Source: CAZAMT01 sp964486145 (GTDB lineage Bacteria; Bacteroidota; Bacteroidia; Bacteroidales; JAAAOM01). From it: a stretch of DNA of 9,352 bases. The notes beneath the pieces were generated by a model. That model had not been told where the DNA came from and ran no database searches. It worked only from the letters and a program-made list of their open reading frames with translations. Positions within the stretch are counted from its first letter, which is position 1, and each line of letters begins with the position of its first letter. The stretch is from positions 1 through 9,352 of the forward strand of contig CAZAMT010000155.1 in NCBI GenBank assembly GCA_964486145.1, given 5' to 3'. A program made the translations under genes and the position numbers. Shown here piece by piece: positions 1-6,242 of this stretch.

Positions 1-8
1 CAAAGCCA

Positions 9-38
9 TTTGAAATGAATTTTATTTTGAATTTCAAA
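9..38. repeat. Short AT-rich inverted repeat upstream of the GH18 gene
   Basis: TTTGAAAT at 9-16 is the exact reverse complement of ATTTCAAA at 31-38, with a 14-base AT-rich loop between them. The stem has only two G:C pairs. It could be the weak end of an upstream transcription unit or simply chance in AT-rich spacer. I see no coding sequence in bases 1-93. Confidence 0.25.
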
Positions 39-51
39 AACAAGGAGAGCA

Positions 52-86
52 TTTTGAACGTATTCATGTTAATTCAAATATCTTTG
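52..86 (+). promoter_or_regulatory. Bacteroidota-type promoter of the GH18 gene
   Basis: TATCTTTG at 79-86 matches the Bacteroidota -7 consensus TAnnTTTG exactly. A TTTTG at 52-56 could be the -33 element, 22 bases upstream of the -7 element, slightly longer than usual. Transcription would be expected to start a few bases after 86, which nearly coincides with the ATG at 94, so the mRNA would have almost no 5' leader. Confidence 0.55.
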
Positions 87-93
87 TTACCAT

Positions 94-2451
94 ATGATTT
101 TCAAAAAAAGTTGGATATTGATTGTCCTTCTGCTATGTATTGTACATTTTATTCAGGCGCAGAAATTTCATAAGCCACATCATGCTCAGTCAGAGTTATA
201 CGATGATGTTCAGGCAAAAACCGAATCGGAGTGGGATGAAGCATTCGGATTTTCATCGCTGTATGAAAAATCCCATTTTGAGGCTGATACGTTGAACTTA
301 AATAAAACCGTTTTTGGTTGGCATCCTTACTGGATGGGTACTGCGTATGAAGATTATAATTATCAGTTGCTCTCGGATATTGCATATTTTTCGTATGAAG
401 TTAACCCGAATACAGGTAGCTACAATGATATTCATTTCTGGAAATCAACCCATCTCATCGACCTTGCACATCAGGCTGGTACAAGGGTGAGTCTTGCTGT
501 AACGCTTTTTAACGGTCATAAGACATTTCTGGAAAATTCTGCTGCTCGTCAAACATTGATTGACAGTCTGGCTTCACTGCTTGATTACAGGAGTGCTACC
601 GGTGTAAATATTGATTTTGAAGGTATTCCTTCGACCCAAAAAGAGAATTTCACTGATTTTATGGTGCAATTATCAGAACAATTGCGCAAGAGAATGGCTG
701 AAGTTTTCATTTCAGTGGCAATTCCTGCGGTTGACTGGTCCGGTATATTCGATGGGGAAGAATTATATGAGGCTGCTGATTTGTTCATTATTATGGGATA
801 CGATTATTATTGGAGCTCAAGCCCTGTTGCCGGTCCTGTTGCACCAAAAACGAGCGGGCAAATCTGGGGCCCCTGGAATGCTACGCGCTCTGTTTTGGAT
901 TACCTGGAAGCCGGTATACCGTCAAAAAAACTTTGTTTGGGAGTACCCTATTACGGTTACAACTGGAAGGTTTTAAACTCCGGAAAAGGTGCAGCAACCA
1001 TTTCCAGGGGAGATGCTATCATCTTTACCAATGCAAAAAACAATGCACGTACTTATGGCCGTCAATGGGATAACCATGCATCTGTTCCGTATTATGAATA
1101 CTATGAAAATGGTGTTATTGCGCAGACCTGGTATGATGATGAGGTAAGTCTTGGATTTAAATATGATTTAATAGGCATTTTTGACATAGCGGGAATCGGG
1201 ATTTGGGCCCTCGGATATGACAGAAATACAAATGATCTGTGGAATTTGCTAAAAAACAAATTTTCATCTAACTCAGATCCTTTAATTGATGGTCATTTGA
1301 GCGATTTAGGCGGACCCGAAGGGGATTATTACGCCGGAGTTTCATGGGATTATGAAATTCCGGCATCTGACAGCCTTATGATTCGGCTTTTACAAAGAAA
1401 CATGGATTTATCTCAGGGCGATACATTAAAGATTTTTTCTTCAGATTCATTGATTCAAATGTTTACAATGAACAGTGCTTCTGTTGGTGTGATCAATGCA
1501 TTTACACCTTTGCAGATAACTTTTATTGCAAATTCAGATGAGGCTGCAGCCGGGTGGGAAATAAACTGGTTTGTTAATGATGGAGATTCAACAGCGTTTC
1601 ATTTGTCAGGTGATACAATAGAAGAAAACCTGCCGGGAGGATCTAAAATTGGAAATTTCCTCAATAATTGTGAAGGATCTGGTGAATTTAATTACATGAT
1701 AGTAAAAGATGACGGGATGTATGATAGTGAATTCTTTTTCGCGAATATGGACGCTTTGTATAGTTCAAAGTCATTCAATTATGAAAAAGATTCAGCATAT
1801 TTCATTCGAGTGAAGCAACAAGATCAATCAGGAAATATTGTATTCAGAAATTTTCTAATAAATGTAGCGGATGCTAACGATACTCCGATTATTTTGCAGA
1901 CTCCGTTAGAGGTGATGCAACTTAATCGAAACGAACCTTTTGATTTTTGCCTGCCTGACTTGTTTTTTGATGAGGATGCGTCAGATACTCTGGTCATTCA
2001 GTCATTTGTTGCAGAAAATGGGAACCTTCCGGAATGGTTAAATTTTAATTCAACATCCGTTTGTTTTTCCGGAGTGTCTCCTGATACTGCATTTATTGAT
2101 GTGATTATTCAGGCAACAGACCGTTTGGGTAAAAGTGTGCAGACGGGATTTAACCTGCGGGTTGGAAACTTTACAGATTTTGGTTTTACTAAAATCAATG
2201 AAATGGATATTTATCCCAATCCTTTTAAGGAAAAACTGGTAATAAACATTGATAATGATTGGCCGAAAGAAGAGTTACAACTTTTTGTATTTGATGTTTC
2301 AGGAAAAGTTATCTTCTCAAAACGTCTCCTTCCTGAGCAAAATGTTCTGGAAATTTCAACATCCGGTTTTAAGCCCGGCATGTATGTATTGCAATTAAAA
2401 TTAACAACAAGCACGGTTTTGTGGCAGGCAAAAGTTTTGAAGCGTGAGTAA
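94..2451 (+). CDS. Secreted multidomain GH18 glycoside hydrolase with T9SS sorting domain
   Basis: This 785-residue protein is predicted to hydrolyse a beta-N-acetylglucosaminide polymer such as chitin outside the cell or at its surface. Residues 1-22 form a signal peptide (KK, hydrophobic core, cleavage after IQA). The GH18 barrel spans about 70-385. The catalytic motif GVNIDFE lies at 170-176, with E176 as acid/base and D174 beside it; the family's first two Asp positions are T169 and N172. MGYDYYW at 234-240 and the late barrel Trp (IWALGYD, 370-376) are typical, and the style resembles YaaH/SleL-type GH18 more than classical chitinases. Then come a CUB-like module (about 406-496), a cadherin-like repeat (about 510-598, ending DANDTP) and a CADG-like module (about 598-690). 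Residues about 698-785 are a T9SS type A sorting domain (YPNPF at 707-711, GMYVLQL near the end). The start is fixed by the signal peptide. Specificity for chitin, peptidoglycan or glycans cannot be told from sequence alone. Confidence 0.9.
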   Translation: MIFKKSWILIVLLLCIVHFIQAQKFHKPHHAQSELYDDVQAKTESEWDEAFGFSSLYEKSHFEADTLNLNKTVFGWHPYWMGTAYEDYNYQLLSDIAYFSYEVNPNTGSYNDIHFWKSTHLIDLAHQAGTRVSLAVTLFNGHKTFLENSAARQTLIDSLASLLDYRSATGVNIDFEGIPSTQKENFTDFMVQLSEQLRKRMAEVFISVAIPAVDWSGIFDGEELYEAADLFIIMGYDYYWSSSPVAGPVAPKTSGQIWGPWNATRSVLDYLEAGIPSKKLCLGVPYYGYNWKVLNSGKGAATISRGDAIIFTNAKNNARTYGRQWDNHASVPYYEYYENGVIAQTWYDDEVSLGFKYDLIGIFDIAGIGIWALGYDRNTNDLWNLLKNKFSSNSDPLIDGHLSDLGGPEGDYYAGVSWDYEIPASDSLMIRLLQRNMDLSQGDTLKIFSSDSLIQMFTMNSASVGVINAFTPLQITFIANSDEAAAGWEINWFVNDGDSTAFHLSGDTIEENLPGGSKIGNFLNNCEGSGEFNYMIVKDDGMYDSEFFFANMDALYSSKSFNYEKDSAYFIRVKQQDQSGNIVFRNFLINVADANDTPIILQTPLEVMQLNRNEPFDFCLPDLFFDEDASDTLVIQSFVAENGNLPEWLNFNSTSVCFSGVSPDTAFIDVIIQATDRLGKSVQTGFNLRVGNFTDFGFTKINEMDIYPNPFKEKLVINIDNDWPKEELQLFVFDVSGKVIFSKRLLPEQNVLEISTSGFKPGMYVLQLKLTTSTVLWQAKVLKRE

Positions 2452-2499
2452 ATATATTCTGTTGAAATCTGAATAATTGCAAATACTTCATCGACGGTA

Positions 2500-2530
2500 T
2501 TGATTAATTAAAAATAATATCATACTTTTG
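2500..2530 (+). promoter_or_regulatory. Bacteroidota-type promoter of the ROK regulator and cluster
   Basis: TACTTTTG at 2523-2530 matches TAnnTTTG exactly. TTG at 2500-2502 sits 20 bases upstream, the normal distance for the -33 element. Transcription would start near 2536, giving a leader of about 20 bases before the ATG at 2557. This is the best promoter in the window and probably drives the regulator and the downstream fusion gene. I see no clear terminator hairpin between the GH18 stop and this promoter. Confidence 0.65.
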
Positions 2531-2556
2531 TTTATTCATTCATTGAACAAACTAAC

Positions 2557-3705
2557 ATGAGGGCATCTTTTCCAGAGCTTGATGACAGTCAAAAACAGGT
2601 ACTGCGATTGATACGCAAACATGAAGCCATCTCCGGTGCGGAGTTGGCAAGGTTAACGAATCTCCAGCCATCAACAATGGTGTATATCCTGCGAAAGCTG
2701 CATAAGCTGAACCTTATTGAGCAAACTGGTACCGGCACTTCCACGGGGAAGGGAGGTAAGAAGCCAACCTTGTGGAGTGTACAAAGTAACCGATTTCATA
2801 TACTCGGACTGGAAATACTTCCAACCAGGGTAAGGTGTTTTATCAGCGATATCACTGGCAACGTTGTTAAACAGGACAGCAGAAAACTACCTTCAAAAAT
2901 GAATGAGGAATCTATGACCGAAACAGTCATCAATGTTATTAAAGCTCAGTTATCGGATTATCATGATTCAGATATTCAGATACTTGGTGCAGGAATTGCA
3001 GTTCCGGGTCTGGTTGATTCCATTGTTGGAACCATTTTGTATTCTTCATCACTAAAAGTTTGCAATTACCAGTTACTTAAACAACTAACTGATGAATTTG
3101 ACTTTCCTGTTTTTTTAGCAAATGATGCCAATGCAGCTTCTCTGACTGTGCCCTGGTATAACAGTCAGACCCTGGAGCGAACACCGCAGGATTTCGTTTA
3201 TTTGTTGTATACCCAGGGAGCCGAAAACCTGGGGAGCGGTTTGTTTATCAATGGCGAATTGTTTCAGGGATTTTATGGCACCGCGGGTGAGATTTTTACT
3301 CCTTTACCCAAATTAGAAGTCTGGCTGAACGAAGGTTTGAAAAGCAATATTCAACCAAACAATTTGGTATCCGATGAGTTTGGACAAACTGAATTATCCC
3401 GGTTGGTGGAAATGGCTGAAGAAGGATGTCCGTTAAGTTCATATGTAGTTCGTAAACTGATGTCTTTTATTGGTGACGAAATCATACGAATCGTCGGATT
3501 CATAAATCCAGAAGAGGTTATTCTGGGTGGTGAACTTGCAAAGCCACAATGGGTGATAGATACATATCTGTCTCCATTTTTGAAAGAAAAATCGGAGCAA
3601 TTGCAACCGCTTGGTTATCAGTTGCCCGAAATAACGTATTCAACGCATGGCAAATTTTCTGTATCTCTTGGAGCTACAGCGATTGTTTTAAATGAGTTTA
3701 TATAA
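2557..3705 (+). CDS. ROK-family transcriptional regulator (NagC/XylR type)
   Basis: This 382-residue protein has an N-terminal winged helix-turn-helix (about 10-75; AELARLTNLQPSTMVYILRKL from residue 28) followed by a ROK sugar-sensing domain. It likely binds DNA and responds to a sugar or sugar phosphate. The ROK phosphate loop is degenerate (LGLEILPT at 83-90 instead of DxGxT), so kinase activity is unlikely, as usual for ROK repressors. NDAN at 189-192 is kept. The zinc-binding segment is lost: GTAGEIF at 241-247 lacks the His of GExGH, and no CxCGxxGC follows. It heads the catabolic cluster and the next gene starts 38 bases downstream, so it most likely controls those genes and perhaps itself. 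Its ligand and whether it represses or activates are not visible. Confidence 0.88.
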   Translation: MRASFPELDDSQKQVLRLIRKHEAISGAELARLTNLQPSTMVYILRKLHKLNLIEQTGTGTSTGKGGKKPTLWSVQSNRFHILGLEILPTRVRCFISDITGNVVKQDSRKLPSKMNEESMTETVINVIKAQLSDYHDSDIQILGAGIAVPGLVDSIVGTILYSSSLKVCNYQLLKQLTDEFDFPVFLANDANAASLTVPWYNSQTLERTPQDFVYLLYTQGAENLGSGLFINGELFQGFYGTAGEIFTPLPKLEVWLNEGLKSNIQPNNLVSDEFGQTELSRLVEMAEEGCPLSSYVVRKLMSFIGDEIIRIVGFINPEEVILGGELAKPQWVIDTYLSPFLKEKSEQLQPLGYQLPEITYSTHGKFSVSLGATAIVLNEFI

Positions 3706-3743
3706 AATGGAATCAATTTTTGAACTTTTGAAAATCAAGAAAT

Positions 3744-6140
3744 ATGAAATACAACACCCAAAGCAAAGTAGAATCGTATTTTATGGAGAGGAACGCTTTC
3801 TCCGATTCAAGCCAGTCTCTTTATAAAGTACCGGTAATTATTGTTGATAATTACGTTGAACTTGGTCAACTGACGGCATTGCGCTTCATCGAATGGGTAG
3901 GTTTAAACCCAAATGGCGTTGTAGCCCTTCCTACCGGGAAAACGCCGGAATTCTTCATTAAGTGGATGGAATACTACCTTCAGAACTGGGAAGTGGAGAT
4001 GAATTCCGGAATCCTGGCAAAAATTGGAATCCAAACTGCTAAAAAACCGGATTTTAGTAACCTGCATTTTTTTCAACTTGATGAGTTTTTCCCTATACAT
4101 CCTGAACACGAACGTTCTTTCAATTATTTTGTAAAAAAATACTATATTGATGGTTTTGGATTTGATCCAAAAAAAACCAACCTCATCAACACGTATTACT
4201 TCAATGAAGCCCAAAGGAAAGTGATGGGAAATATTGATAATCTTGATAAGGTCTTTCCCAATGGAATTATCGATTTAAGTCTTCGTATTCAACATCCGTC
4301 AAGTCATCAGGATGAACTAAAACAAAAAACCATACGTCTGTTTGATAAATTTTGTAATACGTACGAAGAAAGCATCAGAGAAAAAGGTGGCATTGGCTTT
4401 TTTCTTGGAGGGATTGGGCCGGACGGACATATCGCATTCAACGTAAAAGGCTCCAGTCATTTTTCACATACCCGTTTGACCAATATTAACTATGAAACGC
4501 AAGCCGCAGCAGCATCTGATTTGGGAGGTATTGAGCTTGTGAGAAAGAAGGCTGTCATTACCATGGGACTTGAGACGATTACCTATAACCCTGATACAGT
4601 TGCTGTCATCATTGCAGCAGGGGAGGCCAAGGCCGGTGTGGTAGCAAAGGCCATTCAGAATCAACCATCCCTGGATTATCCGGGAAGCAGTCTTCAGAAA
4701 TTAAAAAATGCAAGGTTTTTCATTACAAATGCTGCTACGAAATCATTAAGTAGGCATCCGGATGATATCAAAAAAACGTATCAATCCCTTGCAAAACTCG
4801 ATAAAGACCGTTATGTGAAACAGTTAACTCTGGATAGTTTACTGGACAGCAATGGTTCCCTGATGGAAATATCAAGGTGGGATAAAAGTGAAGCAAATAA
4901 ACGCCCAAAATTGTCAATGGCGCTCAATTTATCAGGGAAATCACTGGAAACGCTCATGCAGAATATACATGATGATTTAACAAAAAAAATAGAGACAGGT
5001 GTTTCAATCCCGTCCAATCAACGAATATTGCACACAGCACCACATCATGATGATATCGAACTTGCATACTTTCCACTTCTCCATCATTTGGTTCGTTCAG
5101 CAACCAACGAAAATCACTTTTGTTATTGCACGAGTGGATTCACGGCTGTCACCAATTTCTACTTAGAAGAATGTCTGAATGATGTACATTATTTATTGCA
5201 AAATCAAGAACTTCATCAACATGACATAGCAGAAAACCTTTTTAATTTTGATTATGCCCAGGATGATATCACTGGATATCTCCTTGGAATTGCCAAACAG
5301 GATGAAGAAGAACAGCAGTTTTTCAGGGCAAGCAGGTTGGCCAGACGAATAATGGTTTATTTGGATACCAGGGATTTTAATCGGCTGGTTAATTTTGTGG
5401 AAGAACTGAAAAACCTGCTTTCAGGATTGGAACCTGGCCGAAAAGAACCGGAGATTATACATCTGATCAAAGGATGGTTGAGGGAATTTGAGGCGGAACT
5501 GGTTTGGGCCCACTTTGGAATTGACATGGACAGCGTTCATCACCTGCGTTTGCATTTTTACACAGATGATATTTTCCCTGAATATCCGGACTATAAATTG
5601 GATGTGCTACCCATACTGGATCTGATGGAAAAAATAAAGCCAACCATTGTTTCTCTGGCACTGGATCCCGAAGGCAGCGGACCGGATACACATTATAAAA
5701 CGTTAATTGCAATCGCTGAAGCTATGGATAAGTACATGGAAAAGCATCCGGATGTCAATTTAAGGGTCTGGGGTTATCGAAATGTATGGTCGAGATTTGG
5801 CCCGATGGATGTAAACCGTATCATACCTGTTTCACTGAATTCCTTCGCGGTATTGCATAACATGTTTAATAGCTGTTTTCTGAGTCAAAAATCAGCCTCA
5901 TTCCCCAGTTTTGAAATGCAAGGGACGTTTAGCATGCTGGCACAAAAAGTTTGGGTGGAGCAACATGAACAGTTGGTAAAACTCCTCGGTAAGGAATACT
6001 TTTATGAAAGTACAAATCCAATGTTGCGAAGGTCGTTCGGAGCCATTTACCTAAAAGACATGTCATACAGTGAATTTTCAAGTGAGATGAAATCTGTACG
6101 CAGGTTACTTGAAGCAAAAAAAGGACTGGAAAAAGAATAA
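3744..6140 (+). CDS. Glucosamine-6-phosphate deaminase-like domain fused to a PIG-L/LmbE deacetylase domain
   Basis: This 798-residue protein is a two-enzyme fusion, probably cytoplasmic (no signal peptide or membrane segment). Residues about 30-360 are NagB-like: phosphate loop PTGKTP at 63-68, QLDEF with D113 (the E. coli D72 general base), GPDGHIAFN at 225-233 with D227 and H229 (E. coli D141 and H143), and K296 in GEAKAG (E. coli K208). E. coli E148 corresponds to V234. After a linker (about 360-425), a PIG-L domain carries PHHDD at 433-437 (metal ligands H434 and D437, catalytic D436, by analogy with MshB), TSGFTAV shortly after, and a late ligand H650 in PDTHYK. About 80 extra, mainly helical residues lie between these motifs. 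From memory, many Bacteroidota carry NagB-LmbE fusions of roughly 640-670 residues; this one is longer. A parsimonious role is deacetylation then deamination of GlcNAc-6-P to fructose-6-P, but neither activity is proven for this type. Confidence 0.85.
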   Translation: MKYNTQSKVESYFMERNAFSDSSQSLYKVPVIIVDNYVELGQLTALRFIEWVGLNPNGVVALPTGKTPEFFIKWMEYYLQNWEVEMNSGILAKIGIQTAKKPDFSNLHFFQLDEFFPIHPEHERSFNYFVKKYYIDGFGFDPKKTNLINTYYFNEAQRKVMGNIDNLDKVFPNGIIDLSLRIQHPSSHQDELKQKTIRLFDKFCNTYEESIREKGGIGFFLGGIGPDGHIAFNVKGSSHFSHTRLTNINYETQAAAASDLGGIELVRKKAVITMGLETITYNPDTVAVIIAAGEAKAGVVAKAIQNQPSLDYPGSSLQKLKNARFFITNAATKSLSRHPDDIKKTYQSLAKLDKDRYVKQLTLDSLLDSNGSLMEISRWDKSEANKRPKLSMALNLSGKSLETLMQNIHDDLTKKIETGVSIPSNQRILHTAPHHDDIELAYFPLLHHLVRSATNENHFCYCTSGFTAVTNFYLEECLNDVHYLLQNQELHQHDIAENLFNFDYAQDDITGYLLGIAKQDEEEQQFFRASRLARRIMVYLDTRDFNRLVNFVEELKNLLSGLEPGRKEPEIIHLIKGWLREFEAELVWAHFGIDMDSVHHLRLHFYTDDIFPEYPDYKLDVLPILDLMEKIKPTIVSLALDPEGSGPDTHYKTLIAIAEAMDKYMEKHPDVNLRVWGYRNVWSRFGPMDVNRIIPVSLNSFAVLHNMFNSCFLSQKSASFPSFEMQGTFSMLAQKVWVEQHEQLVKLLGKEYFYESTNPMLRRSFGAIYLKDMSYSEFSSEMKSVRRLLEAKKGLEKE

Positions 6141-6204
6141 AGAAACAATTTATAAGTAATATGGTGTACTTCATTATATTTAATCGTAAATAGTCGATTG
6201 TAAA

Positions 6205-6218
6205 TAATTTATAAATTA
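6205..6218. promoter_or_regulatory. AT-rich 14-base palindrome upstream of the symporter gene, possible operator
   Basis: TAATTTATAAATTA is a perfect palindrome lying 24 bases before the symporter start. Its AATTTATAA core also occurs at 6147-6155, 59 bases upstream. The 102-base spacer at 6141-6242 is the longest gap inside the cluster and has no perfect TAnnTTTG promoter and no GC-rich terminator stem. A binding site for the ROK regulator is conceivable, since known NagC/Mlc operators are also AT-rich and palindromic, but AT-rich spacer yields such palindromes by chance. Confidence 0.3.
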
Positions 6219-6242
6219 ATAAGGCTAAATAACTAAAATTGC

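Noticed and set aside
94..150. Lipoprotein signal peptide (Cys15 in the hydrophobic core of the GH18 leader)
   Set aside because: The residues before Cys15 are LLL, which does not fit a lipobox, and a good signal peptidase I site (IQA) follows at residue 22.
611..1073. Overlapping + strand ORFs of 121 and 87 codons inside the GH18 domain
   Set aside because: The main frame holds the catalytic GH18 motifs across this region, and the alternative frames give Cys/Arg/Trp-rich sequence without known motifs.
3712..3740. Promoter-like AACTTTTG between the regulator and the fusion gene
   Set aside because: The TA of the -7 element is not matched, no convincing -33 element stands at the right distance, and a 38-base gap fits simple co-transcription.
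3903..6174. Several antisense ORFs of 60-100 codons inside the fusion gene
   Set aside because: They lie opposite a well-conserved enzyme, show no recognisable domain, and are the shadows expected from its codon use.
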